Shown here: positions 45,495 to 54,260 of the stretch, piece by piece
Position numbering within the stretch: the first letter of the stretch is position 1
Layout: each line of letters starts with the position of its first letter
Origin: Pseudomonas duriflava
GTDB taxonomy: Bacteria; Pseudomonadota; Gammaproteobacteria; Pseudomonadales; Pseudomonadaceae
Assembly: GCF_007830155.1 (NCBI RefSeq)
Contig: NZ_VLKY01000007.1
Coordinates: 210,899 to 274,898 of the forward strand
Reading direction: 5' to 3'
Length of the DNA stretch: 64,000 nt
Translations under genes and position numbers: made by a program
The notes under the pieces: model-generated
What the model was told of the DNA's origin: nothing
Seen by the model: only the letters and a program-made list of their open reading frames with translations
Database searches by the model: none

Positions 45495-46629
45495 ATTCGT
45501 CGCGCTGTAAATCCGGCGGGATCGGAAGGTCCCGCAGTTTGTCCGGACGACGCCCTCGCCCTTCCTGGTACTGCCGGAGCTGATAGACATAAGCCAATAC
45601 CTGAGCAACTGCTATATACAAGCCTGCTGGAATCTCCTGGTCGATTTCAGTCGAGTAGTACACCGCTCGCGCCAAGGCTGGCGACTCCAGCAGCGTGATC
45701 GCATGCTCTTGTCCAATCTCGCGAATTTTCAGCGCTGTAAAATCGTTCCCCTTGGCCACAAGTACCGGCGCCCCGCCTTTCTCAGCATCATATTTCAGCG
45801 CTACGGCATAGTGGGTGGGGTTGGTGATGATCACATCGGCTTCTGGTACTGCAGCCATCATGCGCCGCTGCGCGATTTCCCGCTGCACTTGCCGGATTCG
45901 CCCTTTTACCTCTGGTTTCCCCTCACTGTCCTTGTATTCATCCTTGATCTGCTGCTTGGTCATCATCAGCTTTTTCTTGTTGCTGTGCAGCTGGAACGGC
46001 ACGTCTACCGCGGCGATGATGAACAGGCCTATGGATAACAGCAACGTGGCATGACCGGCCACTTGAATACTGTGCAAGATTGCATTGTTTAATGGCTCCT
46101 TGGCAATTGCCAGCAAGGCGTCACGCTCTGCGGACAAGACTAGCAAGGCAATGCATAAGATCAGCACAAACTTGATTAAAGCTTTGCCCAACTCCATAAG
46201 CGAATGTGTTGAAAACATGCGCTTGAGACCCGAGGCAGGATTCATTCGGTTGAATTTAGGCTGCAGGCTTTTGCCTGAAAACAAGAAGCCTCCCAAGGTG
46301 ATCGGCCCAATGATCGCAGCCAATAACAGCACCAGGAGAATCGGCATCATCCCCAGCATGGCGGTCTTGCCAGATGCCAGTAACAGCAACCCCATGTTCC
46401 GCTCGTCTAGCACAGTTTCACGGGTTAAAGAGAAATTCCCACGCATTACATCAAGCAGCGCTTGCCCGAGCGTGGCACCAAACATGAGCAGCCCGCCTAC
46501 ACCACTTAATACGACGGAAAACGTGCCCAGCTCTTTTGAGCGAGGCAGCTGGCCTTCCTCGCGCGCCTCTCGTTTACGTTTCTCGGTGGGTTCCTCTGTG
46601 CGGTCTTCACTGCTGGATTCATCCGCCAT
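45493..46629 (-). CDS. flhB: Flagellar export switch protein FlhB
   Basis: 378 residues. A charged N-terminus (DRTEEPTEKRKREAREEGQLPRSKEL) is followed by four transmembrane helices and a cytoplasmic domain with the autocleavage motif NPTHYAVALKY near residue 268. FlhB switches export specificity from hook to filament subunits together with FliK. The C-terminal tail extends with an Arg/Pro-rich stretch. It follows fliR after 12 bases and ends the fliLMNOPQR-flhB unit at a shared terminator. Confidence 0.97.
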   Translation of the reverse strand: MADESSSEDRTEEPTEKRKREAREEGQLPRSKELGTFSVVLSGVGGLLMFGATLGQALLDVMRGNFSLTRETVLDERNMGLLLLASGKTAMLGMMPILLVLLLAAIIGPITLGGFLFSGKSLQPKFNRMNPASGLKRMFSTHSLMELGKALIKFVLILCIALLVLSAERDALLAIAKEPLNNAILHSIQVAGHATLLLSIGLFIIAAVDVPFQLHSNKKKLMMTKQQIKDEYKDSEGKPEVKGRIRQVQREIAQRRMMAAVPEADVIITNPTHYAVALKYDAEKGGAPVLVAKGNDFTALKIREIGQEHAITLLESPALARAVYYSTEIDQEIPAGLYIAVAQVLAYVYQLRQYQEGRGRRPDKLRDLPIPPDLQRDE

Positions 46630-46641
46630 GGGACCTCCTCC

Positions 46642-47418
46642 TTAGCGCGCCCGGACCAACTCGCGCAGCCATTGCAGCGCCTCGGTCACGAGAGATTGAT
46701 ACTGCGACAGGATATCGGCAGTGCCGATCCAAATGATGACCAGCCCCAGGCCGACCGTAAGCGGCATGCCGATCGAAAAAATATTGAGCTGCGGCGCTGC
46801 ACGCGTCATGACACCAAAGGACAGGTTGATGACCAGAAGCGCCGTAACGGCAGGCAACACCAATAGCACACCAGCGCCCAGCACCCAACCCAGCTTGCCT
46901 GCTATATCCCAATAATGATCAACACTAAGCACATCCCCTACAGGCAATGTCGTAAAGCTTTCTACAAGAATCTCAAATACAACAAGATGGCCATTCATGG
47001 CTAGGAAAAGCAAGGTTACCAGAACAGTAAAGAATTGGCCGAGGACAGGCACGGAGATACCATTTGCCGGGTCCACCATTGAGGCGAAACTCAAGCCGGC
47101 CTGGATCGACAATAATTGTCCGGCCACTACAAAAACATGGAAAAACAACTGAAGGCTGAATCCCATTAAAGCGCCGATCAAGACTTGCTCGGCAATCAGC
47201 GGTAGCGCCTGAACACTAATGGCGTCCACCTGCGGCATAGGTGGTAGGGTTGGCACCAGCAGAGCCGTGAAAGCCAGCGCCAGGTACAACCTCACACGGG
47301 CCGGTACGAGGTTGGTACCAATGATAGGCATAGTCATAAACAGGGACGCGATGCGAATCAGCGGCAGAAAGAAACTACCTACCCAACCACCAATCTGCGC
47401 ATCGCTCAGCTCTAGCAT
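46642..47418 (-). CDS. fliR: Flagellar export apparatus protein FliR
   Basis: 258 residues, six hydrophobic helices. Family elements are RIASLFMTMPIIGTNLVPARVRLYLALAF near the N-terminus and GLSFASMVDPANGISVPVLGQFF in the middle. FliR is part of the FliPQR core channel of the flagellar type III export gate in the inner membrane. It starts 3 bases after fliQ ends. Confidence 0.96.
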   Translation of the reverse strand: MLELSDAQIGGWVGSFFLPLIRIASLFMTMPIIGTNLVPARVRLYLALAFTALLVPTLPPMPQVDAISVQALPLIAEQVLIGALMGFSLQLFFHVFVVAGQLLSIQAGLSFASMVDPANGISVPVLGQFFTVLVTLLFLAMNGHLVVFEILVESFTTLPVGDVLSVDHYWDIAGKLGWVLGAGVLLVLPAVTALLVINLSFGVMTRAAPQLNIFSIGMPLTVGLGLVIIWIGTADILSQYQSLVTEALQWLRELVRAR

Positions 47419-47421
47419 CGA

Positions 47422-47691
47422 TCAGCCAATTACCAGCGGAATATTGATGATAATGGCCCGCATAAAGTCCATGAGCTCACGAATCATCCAAGGCCCGAGC
47501 ACGATCAACGTCAATAAGGTGACGATTAGACGTGGCAGAAAACTCAAAGTCTGCTCGTTGATCTGGGTTGCCGCTTGAAACATTGACACGATCAACCCTA
47601 CACACAGGCTAGGCAGAATCAGAATGCCTACCAGCAAGGCAGTGAGCCACAGGGCCTGTCTAAACAGGTCGACAGCTATTTCAGGCGTCAT
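47422..47691 (-). CDS. fliQ: Flagellar export apparatus protein FliQ
   Basis: 89 residues from ATG 47691, with GAGGTAA upstream; a longer frame overlapping fliP is rejected. It has two transmembrane helices and the FliQ pattern MTPEIAVDLFRQALWLTALLVG, AATQINEQTLSFLPRL. It is a small subunit of the FliPQR export channel. It lies 10 bases after fliP. Confidence 0.96.
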   Translation of the reverse strand: MTPEIAVDLFRQALWLTALLVGILILPSLCVGLIVSMFQAATQINEQTLSFLPRLIVTLLTLIVLGPWMIRELMDFMRAIIINIPLVIG

Positions 47692-47701
47692 GGTTACCTC
47701 T

Positions 47702-48523
47702 CTATACCGTACCGAAGCTGCTGGCGAGGGTGCCCATAATGAGCGCCCAGCCGTCCACCAATACAAACAGCATTAGTTTGAACGGCAAAGAAATAATCAT
47801 AGGTGACAACATCATCATACCCATCGCCATTAGTACGCTGGCCACCACCAAATCGATAATGAGGAAGGGAATAAAAATCATGAAACCGATCTGAAAGGCA
47901 GTTTTCAACTCGGATGTTACGAACGCTGGCACCAAGATCGTTAAAGGCGCCTCATCAGCACTTGGAATGTCTGTCCGCTTGGAAAGTCGCATGAACAGTT
48001 CAAGATCTGACTGACGGGTCTGCCCCAACATAAAATCCTTAATTGGCCCCTCTGCACGACCGATGGCCTCCTGCGCAGACAACTGCTCATTCAGATAGGG
48101 CTGGAAGGCTGTGGTGTTGATACGGTCAAATACCGGCGCCATGATGAACAGCGTCAGAAAAAGCGCCATGCCAATCAACACCTGATTCGAAGGTGTTGTT
48201 TGCAATCCCAGCGCCTGTCGCAAAATAGCAAAGACGATAACGATCCGCGTAAAGCTGGTCATCAACATGACGAAAGCCGGAATAAAGCTCAGCGCCGTCA
48301 TAATCAACAGGATTTGCAGGCTTACCGAGTATTCCTGTTGACCTTCCGCATTAGTACTAAGCGTAATCGCCGGAATAGAAAGCGGGTTGGCAGTAGCAGA
48401 AGCGTTTTCCTGACCAAAGGCCAGAGGTGTTAGAAGCGCCAGGATCACTAACAACCCGTAGCGCCAGAACTGTCGATCAGGCAATAACCTGCGCATAACA
48501 ACATCAGTTATAACAGTCAGCAC
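47702..48523 (-). CDS. fliP: Flagellar export apparatus protein FliP
   Basis: 273 residues from GTG 48523, which has AGGAG 9 bases upstream. ATG 48496 is the alternative. A cleavable signal peptide or leader ([14 protein letters not shown]) is followed by FliP signatures [60 protein letters not shown] and the C-terminal [17 protein letters not shown]. FliP forms the core of the export channel with FliQ and FliR. Confidence 0.96.
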   Translation of the reverse strand: MLTVITDVVMRRLLPDRQFWRYGLLVILALLTPLAFGQENASATANPLSIPAITLSTNAEGQQEYSVSLQILLIMTALSFIPAFVMLMTSFTRIVIVFAILRQALGLQTTPSNQVLIGMALFLTLFIMAPVFDRINTTAFQPYLNEQLSAQEAIGRAEGPIKDFMLGQTRQSDLELFMRLSKRTDIPSADEAPLTILVPAFVTSELKTAFQIGFMIFIPFLIIDLVVASVLMAMGMMMLSPMIISLPFKLMLFVLVDGWALIMGTLASSFGTV

Positions 48524-48572
48524 CTATCTGTGCTCCTCATCAACCATGGGAAGCACTTGGTCAACACATGAA

Positions 48573-48986
48573 TCATAGCTTGTCCTTGGGTTCGCGACTG
48601 ATCAACTCGAACAACCGCTGGGCAAACTCCGGCGAGGCCGGCTGTTCCTCAGCTAGGCGTACCGGCTCCTGCATAACATGCAAAGGGGTAATACGCCCAG
48701 CCGTCAGCCCAACCAATACCTGCTCCTGGCCTACTTGCACCAGAACCAGCCTTTCGCGTGGCCCCAGGTGCTGAATCGCGACCAGTTTGATGACCTGATT
48801 ACTCTTAGGCCCTACTTGCTGCATTCGTCGCACCAACCAAGCCAGCCCTAGAATAAGGCCGATGATCAATAGCAACCCAAGCAGTATCTGGGCTACTTGC
48901 GACCCTACGTTAATAGGAGGGACAGCTGTTTCAGCCGCCAGTGAGGCCAGCGGCAAAACCGCCAGTAGAGCCATGAGCATGCGCAT
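48573..48986 (-). CDS. fliO: Flagellar biosynthesis protein FliO
   Basis: 137 residues. A signal-like N-terminus (residues 1-17) and one transmembrane helix (about 31-51, QILLGLLLIIGLILGLAWLV) are followed by a small cytoplasmic domain containing IQHLGPRERLVLVQVGQEQVLVGLTAGRI, the FliO signature. FliO helps assemble the FliP ring. It starts 3 bases after fliN ends and is followed by a 49-base gap before fliP. Confidence 0.94.
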   Translation of the reverse strand: MRMLMALLAVLPLASLAAETAVPPINVGSQVAQILLGLLLIIGLILGLAWLVRRMQQVGPKSNQVIKLVAIQHLGPRERLVLVQVGQEQVLVGLTAGRITPLHVMQEPVRLAEEQPASPEFAQRLFELISREPKDKL

Positions 48987-48989
48987 AGG

Positions 48990-49448
48990 TCAGCGTAGTT
49001 TCTTGATGCGTTCACTAGGGCTGATAACATCGGTCAGCCGGATGCCGAACTTCTCATTTACCACCACCACCTCGCCATGGGCAATCAGCGTACCGTTAAC
49101 CAATACGTCAAGCGGCTCACCGGCCAGGCGGTCAAGCTCGATTACAGAGCCCTGATTCAGTTGTAGCAGGTTCCGGATAGAAATGTCTGTATGTCCAACC
49201 TCCATAGAGATCATGACTGGAATATCCAGAATCACATCCAGGTTCGGGCCTTCCATACCGGAAATCGAAAGATTACCGCCTTTCGAGCCGTTGAATTCCT
49301 CCATGGGTGCCCGCGCGGGACCTTCACCACCCTGCATCAAGGCATCGATTTCGGACTGGTTGGAGTCACCGGACTCTTCCATGGCAGCAGCCCATTCATC
49401 GGCTAGAGCCTGTTCTTCGCTGCTGGTGCTTTGGTTGTGGTCTGCCAT
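48990..49448 (-). CDS. fliN: Flagellar motor switch protein FliN
   Basis: 152 residues. An acidic N-terminal region (about 1-65) leads to the C-terminal SpoA/FliN domain: LDVILDIPVMISMEVGHTDISIRNLLQLNQGSVIELDRLAGEPLDVLVNG and FGIRLTDVISPSERIKKL. FliN forms the bottom of the C-ring with FliM and FliG. It lies 62 bases after fliM. Confidence 0.96.
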   Translation of the reverse strand: MADHNQSTSSEEQALADEWAAAMEESGDSNQSEIDALMQGGEGPARAPMEEFNGSKGGNLSISGMEGPNLDVILDIPVMISMEVGHTDISIRNLLQLNQGSVIELDRLAGEPLDVLVNGTLIAHGEVVVVNEKFGIRLTDVISPSERIKKLR

Positions 49449-49510
49449 CTTAACCTCAGTGTAAAGCGTTGGGCGCTAAGGGCCTAAATAAGGGTTTAAG
49501 TTCTTTCGTG

Positions 49511-50482
49511 CTAGCGCAAACTTTTAACCGGTTCAATAATTTGCAATGCTAAATTACCTCTTTTCGAGCCCATTTTGACTTTGAAAGTAGGCATTCCGTT
49601 AGCACGCATCAACATCTCTTCAGGCAAATCGACTGGAATAACGTCACCCGGCTGCATGTGCAGAATGTCGCGCAGCCTAAGTTGACGACGGACCACAGTT
49701 GCCTGGAGCGGTACGCGAATGTCCAACAGATCCTCTCGCAGTGCCTTGACCCAACGCTCGTCCTGATCGTCCACATCCGACTGAAAACCAGCATCGAGCA
49801 TTTCACGAATCGGCTCGATCATTGAATACGGCATGGCGATATGCAGCTCCCCACCACCGCCGTCGAGCTCGATCGTGAACGAGCTGACCACGACTACTTC
49901 ATTGGGGCTCACGATATTGGCCATAGCCGGGTTGACTTCAGAGTTTATGTACTCGAACTGACAAGCCAGCATCGCACCCCAGGCCTCTTTCAGATCGACG
50001 AAACATTGATCCAGCACCATCCGCACCACACGTAACTCGGTAGGTGTAAACTCACGACCCTCAATCTTGGCATGTCGGCCGTCGCCACCAAAAAAGTTAT
50101 CCACGAGCTTGAAAACCAGACGCGCATCGAGAATGAACAGCGCCGTACCACGCAGTGGCTTGATCTTCACCATGTTCAAGCTGGTCGGCACATACAGGGA
50201 GCGGATGTATTCACCAAACTTCAGGACCTGTACGCCGCCTACCGATACGTCGGCGGAACGGCGCAACAAGTTAAACATGCTCACACGGGTATAACGGGCA
50301 AAGCGCTCGTTAATCATCTCCAGAGTCGGCATGCGACCACGCACAATCCGATCCTGGCTGGTCAGGTCATATCCTCTAACGGTACCAGAAGGCGCTACAG
50401 CTTCCGGCTCTACCAAGCCATCATCAACGCCATGCAGGAGCGCATCGATTTCATCCTGGGAAAGTAAATCTTGCACAGCCAT
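49511..50482 (-). CDS. fliM: Flagellar motor switch protein FliM
   Basis: 323 residues. The N-terminal CheY-P docking motif LLSQDEIDALLHGVDD is at residues 6-21, followed by the central CheC-like domain and a C-terminal SpoA domain (IRVPLQATVVRRQLRLRDILHMQPGDVIPVDLPEEM). FliM transmits the chemotaxis signal to the motor C-ring. It starts 8 bases after fliL ends. Confidence 0.97.
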   Translation of the reverse strand: MAVQDLLSQDEIDALLHGVDDGLVEPEAVAPSGTVRGYDLTSQDRIVRGRMPTLEMINERFARYTRVSMFNLLRRSADVSVGGVQVLKFGEYIRSLYVPTSLNMVKIKPLRGTALFILDARLVFKLVDNFFGGDGRHAKIEGREFTPTELRVVRMVLDQCFVDLKEAWGAMLACQFEYINSEVNPAMANIVSPNEVVVVSSFTIELDGGGGELHIAMPYSMIEPIREMLDAGFQSDVDDQDERWVKALREDLLDIRVPLQATVVRRQLRLRDILHMQPGDVIPVDLPEEMLMRANGMPTFKVKMGSKRGNLALQIIEPVKSLR

Positions 50483-50490
50483 GATGATTC

Positions 50491-51003
50491 CTATTGCAAG
50501 ACGAAATTAGTGAATAAAACTTGTTCTACGGTAGGCTGCCCCACTTGCTTCTGAGCAAGCTCCTGAATACTCGATGTTGCCTGCTGGCGAAGCAGCTCCT
50601 TTCCAACCGGCGTCAGTAAGGTATCGAAGTTTTGTCCGGAGAACAGCATGACTAATTGATTGCGGACTTGCGGAAGATGGGCTTTAAGAGCATCCATTTT
50701 GACCTGATCACGTCCCATGAGAGCCACACCGATCTGCATGTAACGTTGCCGACCATTCATATTGAAATTGACCACAAAAGACGGCGTTAATTTTTCATAA
50801 ATAGCAGGTAATCGGACAGGCGCAGCAGATTCGGTCTTTGCCGTCTCAGCCTGCTGGACTTTCTTGTTCATGACAAACCAGGTACCTCCCACCGAAGCCC
50901 CCACCGTCAACAACAGCCCGAGCACTACAATAATGATCAGCTTGAGCTTGCCTTTCTTGGCTGGTTGGGTGCCGTCATCAGGCGCCTTTTCTTTCTTGGC
51001 CAT
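50491..51003 (-). CDS. fliL: Flagellar basal body-associated protein FliL
   Basis: 170 residues. A short charged cytoplasmic head is followed by one transmembrane helix (about residues 22-44) and a periplasmic FliL domain with TPSFVVNFNMNGRQRYMQIGVALMG and LPQVRNQLVMLFSGQNFDTLLTPVGKELLRQQA. FliL surrounds and supports the stators. A possible weak sigma-54 site and a long hairpin lie in the 142-base gap upstream. Confidence 0.95.
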   Translation of the reverse strand: MAKKEKAPDDGTQPAKKGKLKLIIIVVLGLLLTVGASVGGTWFVMNKKVQQAETAKTESAAPVRLPAIYEKLTPSFVVNFNMNGRQRYMQIGVALMGRDQVKMDALKAHLPQVRNQLVMLFSGQNFDTLLTPVGKELLRQQATSSIQELAQKQVGQPTVEQVLFTNFVLQ

Positions 51004-51084
51004 ATCTATGGATATCCATTGCGTGAAAAATCAACCGTCGTCGCTCTGTAGTGTCGGAACGGCGACGGTACTATCAGGTTCTGT

Positions 51085-51099
51085 GCAGGAAAGATGCCA
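51085..51099 (-). promoter_or_regulatory. Possible sigma-54 promoter upstream of fliL
   Basis: On the minus strand TGGCATCTTTCCTGC has the right TGGC-N7-xTGC spacing, with C replacing the first T of the -12 element. The conserved GG and GC are kept. The predicted start is near 51073. The transcript would begin with a hairpin at about 51034-51070 (ACCGTCGC paired with GCGACGACGGT) followed by TGATTTTT, which could act as a fliK terminator or a 5'-leader structure. Confidence 0.4.
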
Positions 51100-51145
51100 G
51101 GGGCAGGGCTGCGCCATAAAGTCTTATAGTCATACTTCCTAAGTC

Positions 51146-52432
51146 TTACGCGTAGTAATCCACATGCCCGTCATCGCGCTTAAGCGTGGTTTGCACAGGC
51201 GTTTCGATCGTCATGCTGCCAACCTGTTCGACTGCTTCGTCCTGATGCAAGCCGGTTGAGCGACCGGAACCAGGGCGACTATCTCCCTGCGATCCTTGCC
51301 AGCTACGATGCATAGACTGATCGGAGACGTTCACATCCAACGTCATACCCTGCTGTACGAAAAGATCGCGCAACCGCTGCGACTGGCTGTCAAGCGCATC
51401 ACGAACCGCCGCATGAGGACTGGCAAAAGTGACCTGCGTCTGTTCAGGCGACATCTGAATACGTACCTCCAGACGCCCCAAGCCTGCCGGCTCCATCTGG
51501 ATATCGGCCGACTTGAGATTCTGACTCGACATCCACATAACTCGATCCACTACCGCCTCACTCCACCCAGGCTGGTTCATAGGAACAGGCTGGCCGGGGA
51601 CGGTTGGCATTACGGGGCGGGTTGTCTGCGCTGATGCAGACATCGCTTGAGTCAGCGCACCGAGTCGATCCGTAAAGGATTCGGCTTTCGCAGCGGATGT
51701 ACCTTTTCCATCATCAGCTTCCGATAAAAGCTGCAAGGCATCTCCAGCCAAGTCTCCCTCTGTCGCCACCTGCTCGGAAAGCACCGTCGCCATCATTATT
51801 GGCTGCTTGGAGACATCCGTATTAACTTGCTGAGTTAAAGCATTGGCCTTTGTGTCAGCATTTGGAGCAACCGATCCGGAAAGGCGCGACACCTCCTGCA
51901 AAGAGGATGTGCCTTCCAAAATCAATGTATCGGTTGGCAACAAGGCTACCGCTGGATTATCGGCGCCTTCTTCCACCATCTCTAACGCTGACGTCAAAGA
52001 ATTGCCGCTCAAGGAAGGCGGTATTGCAGGCTCTTCCGGTAACTGACCAGTCATACCTAGCAGCAGTAACGGATCCAGCTGCGCTTCAGGTACAGGCTCC
52101 TCCTCCTCGCCTACCGGCAAAGACTTGCCGCTATCGGCAGAGGCCGTTTTTTTCTCAGCAGGTGCTGCATTGGTTCGAGTCGGCACCTCAGTATCCCGCT
52201 CCTGAGTCGACTTACTCGCACGCTCGGGCTTCTCACTCATTTCTCGACGCTCCACGCGTGCGGATTGAGTGGGCTCCTTGCGGGCAGGTTGCTGCTCTTG
52301 GGCATAGAGCTCGGCAAAGCTTGTGGTGTCTTTTCGAGACGCTTCGCCAGCCCGTTCGGATGATGGCGTCATCCGGGTTGCCGAGCGGAGGTCAGGCGTC
52401 GACGACAGCGTAAGGTCGGAGGCGACAGCCAT
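51146..52432 (-). CDS. fliK: Flagellar hook-length control protein FliK
   Basis: 428 residues. The N-terminal two thirds are low-complexity, rich in Glu, Ser, Thr, Ala and Pro. The C-terminal Flg_hook domain (about residues 295-390) includes VMWMSSQNLKSADIQMEPAGLGRLEVRIQM and LRDLFVQQGMTLDVNVSD. FliK measures hook length and triggers the FlhB switch. It has an excellent sigma-54 site 37-51 bases upstream. A second FliK-like protein is encoded at 28493-30016. Confidence 0.94.
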   Translation of the reverse strand: MAVASDLTLSSTPDLRSATRMTPSSERAGEASRKDTTSFAELYAQEQQPARKEPTQSARVERREMSEKPERASKSTQERDTEVPTRTNAAPAEKKTASADSGKSLPVGEEEEPVPEAQLDPLLLLGMTGQLPEEPAIPPSLSGNSLTSALEMVEEGADNPAVALLPTDTLILEGTSSLQEVSRLSGSVAPNADTKANALTQQVNTDVSKQPIMMATVLSEQVATEGDLAGDALQLLSEADDGKGTSAAKAESFTDRLGALTQAMSASAQTTRPVMPTVPGQPVPMNQPGWSEAVVDRVMWMSSQNLKSADIQMEPAGLGRLEVRIQMSPEQTQVTFASPHAAVRDALDSQSQRLRDLFVQQGMTLDVNVSDQSMHRSWQGSQGDSRPGSGRSTGLHQDEAVEQVGSMTIETPVQTTLKRDDGHVDYYA

Positions 52433-52468
52433 AAAATTGCTCCAGTGATGAGATCTGGAGCGAGAGAA

Positions 52469-52483
52469 GCAAAGCTTAGGCCA
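52469..52483 (-). promoter_or_regulatory. Sigma-54 promoter upstream of fliK
   Basis: On the minus strand TGGCCTAAGCTTTGC matches TGGC-N7-TTGC. The predicted start is near 52457, giving a leader of about 25 bases that contains GGAG before the fliK ATG at 52432. The site lies in the 86-base gap after the Hpt gene. Confidence 0.75.
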
Positions 52484-52518
52484 AGTTATGAGTTATACTA
52501 CGCAGACTGGCGGAAAGC

Positions 52519-52872
52519 TTAACGATAACGCTGCCGCTCAGACTTAAATAATATGCGCACAATGGCGAACTCACGCTGAATCTGCTCGAGCTTTTCACTG
52601 ATTATCGAATAGGAAAGGCCTCGGCGAGCAGCCTCCTCCAAGTCGCGGCATAAAGCAGTCAAGGCTACAGCTCCCATGTTGCTGGAACTGCCCTTAAAGC
52701 TATGAGCAAGGTGCTTGATTTCGCCTAAGTCCTCCGCTTCACATGCCTGCTTGAGCCCACGGATACGCTCTTCCGAATCGAGAATATAGGTATCAAGCAG
52801 ATTTCCATATTCGTCTTCCATAACGTCCTGCAAGGCGATAAGCGCTTCGTTATCCAAATGGGGCAATGACAT
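52519..52872 (-). CDS. Hpt-domain phosphotransfer protein (HptB-like)
   Basis: 117 residues from ATG 52872, with an in-frame ATG 12 bases upstream as the alternative. It forms a single Hpt domain. The phospho-accepting His is in HLAHSFKGSSSNMGA (HxxKG) near residue 56, within a helical bundle (LDNEALIALQDVMEDEYGNLLDTYILDSEERI). In Pseudomonas, HptB passes phosphate to the receiver domain of HsbR. Here the neighbouring HsbR-like protein has no receiver domain, so the acceptor must be elsewhere or the relay has been lost. Confidence 0.92.
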   Translation of the reverse strand: MSLPHLDNEALIALQDVMEDEYGNLLDTYILDSEERIRGLKQACEAEDLGEIKHLAHSFKGSSSNMGAVALTALCRDLEEAARRGLSYSIISEKLEQIQREFAIVRILFKSERQRYR

Positions 52873-52953
52873 ATAGGGTCTCATTCACCAGGACGGTTAT
52901 CCGATGAAACTGCAAGTTATCAATGGGCTCGTACAGAGGATGCACACAGCCTA

Positions 52954-53478
52954 TCAAGTCGAAATATCCGTTGCCACGAAAATGGCACATACTTTACCAG
53001 TAGCACTTTGCCATAAATTATCTTTACAAAGATAACGTACTAAAGGCAGCCCTCTACCAGCATAGGAGGGAAAGGTTAATGAACCCTGCAATACAGCCTT
53101 CAAATCGAATCCAGGTCCAGAATCTCCTACCTCGACCTGAATCACTGCCCTTCCCTCCTGATGGCTCCAGGTCAGATCAAGTGTTACGAATCCATGACGT
53201 AGTTTCGCCAGACGTTGCTTTCGCTGTGCCAGAAAATATGAAAACCCGGCCGCATCGCATTTCAGATTAGAATCCAGCCGCAGGAGACCATGATCTATTG
53301 CATTGTTCAGCAATTCATTTAGGACGAGCTGCGTCTTGATATGCAAAAGGCTCTGGCCAAGCTCAGGAGGCAGCCAGTCGCCCAGCAACTCATTTATAGA
53401 AAAACCCCGCGCGAGGCACTTGGCATCTAGCCGCCACGACTTTAGCCCTGTATTGCCTGGCAGTAATAGAGCTGTCAT
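52954..53478 (-). CDS. Stand-alone HATPase_c anti-sigma/kinase-type protein (HsbR C-terminal-like)
   Basis: 174 residues forming a GHKL ATPase domain of the anti-sigma-factor kinase type. N box is LNELLNNAIDHGLLRL near residues 51-66, G1 is VGDSGPGFD near 122, and G2 is YAGRGLPLVRYL near 140. The phrases LDSNLK and GFSYFLAQRKQRLAKL are those of the kinase end of HsbR-type regulators. The receiver and PP2C phosphatase domains that normally precede it are absent. The ATG at 53478 overlaps the stop of the STAS gene by one base, leaving no room for them. It probably binds and phosphorylates the adjacent STAS protein. Confidence 0.85.
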   Translation of the reverse strand: MTALLLPGNTGLKSWRLDAKCLARGFSINELLGDWLPPELGQSLLHIKTQLVLNELLNNAIDHGLLRLDSNLKCDAAGFSYFLAQRKQRLAKLRHGFVTLDLTWSHQEGRAVIQVEVGDSGPGFDLKAVLQGSLTFPSYAGRGLPLVRYLCKDNLWQSATGKVCAIFVATDIST

Positions 53479-53783
53479 CAGCGCAATGTAAACAGCACAT
53501 TAAACTGCGCAAACTCAAAAATCTCGCGTAAGGCGGCTCCACAATTGATCAAACGCACATTCGCCTGGTCGCCTCCAGCATGGTCTCTAAGCAGCAACAG
53601 CATCCCTAACGCTGCGCTGTCTACATAAGTTGTTTGAGCTAAATCAACTATATAGCGCTCCGGCGTCGAGACCGTTTCCTCGTAAGCACGGCGAAACGCC
53701 TGATGGGTACTAAAATCGAAGCGACCTTCGATCCGCAGCGTAAGCTCTTTTCCGTCAGCCGACGGCAAGGCAATAATTCCCAT
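53478..53783 (-). CDS. hsbA: STAS-domain anti-sigma factor antagonist (HsbA-like)
   Basis: 101 residues, a single STAS domain. The regulatory serine is Ser56 in YVDSAALGML, the same number as the phosphorylated Ser reported for HsbA of P. aeruginosa. In that species HsbA switches between the FlgM anti-sigma factor and a diguanylate cyclase, choosing between swimming and surface attachment. It lies 21 bases after fliJ and overlaps the ATPase gene by one base (TGATG). The partner kinase is immediately downstream, but no dedicated phosphatase is encoded nearby. Confidence 0.88.
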   Translation of the reverse strand: MGIIALPSADGKELTLRIEGRFDFSTHQAFRRAYEETVSTPERYIVDLAQTTYVDSAALGMLLLLRDHAGGDQANVRLINCGAALREIFEFAQFNVLFTLR

Positions 53784-53804
53784 GCAACGCTCCTTCCGGA
53801 ATTA

Positions 53805-54254
53805 CTAGTAGGCACGCGCCCTCTGTAATAACCGTTGAGACATTTCATCCAGCTGCTTCTGCTCGTGCTTATCATCGACCAGACGCTGCTCCTGGCGATA
53901 CCGCTGTACTAGCTTGCGCAGCCCTTCAAGGCGAGCATATCGCTGTTGCCAAGCTTGCCGGGCTTTTGTGACAACTTCACGATGCCAGGCAGCACTACGC
54001 TCCTGCTGTGCAATCGCGTCCTCGAGCTGGCTCAGGAACCGCTGGTAACCAATCATCCATTGTCCAGAAACGCCTTGACTTCCCGCATTCAACCACTGCT
54101 TGTGGTAATCGTCTCGATACTGCTGCAAATCGGCTAGTTTCTGCTCAGCTTGCATGAGCTGCGCCTGGCACTTACCCAATTGCCGGGCCGCCTCACGCTC
54201 CTCCTGCTCGCTCATATCGATCACAGGAGCCAAACGTGCTGCACGACCTTTCAT
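53805..54254 (-). CDS. fliJ: Flagellar export chaperone FliJ
   Basis: 149 residues, almost entirely a charged antiparallel coiled coil rich in Gln, Arg, Glu and Leu, with EREAARQLGKCQAQLMQAEQKLADLQQYRDDY near the start. FliJ couples the FliI ATPase ring to the FlhA export gate. It starts 6 bases after fliI ends. Size and order agree with Pseudomonas FliJ. Confidence 0.92.
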   Translation of the reverse strand: MKGRAARLAPVIDMSEQEEREAARQLGKCQAQLMQAEQKLADLQQYRDDYHKQWLNAGSQGVSGQWMIGYQRFLSQLEDAIAQQERSAAWHREVVTKARQAWQQRYARLEGLRKLVQRYRQEQRLVDDKHEQKQLDEMSQRLLQRARAY

Positions 54255-54260
54255 GTTCTA

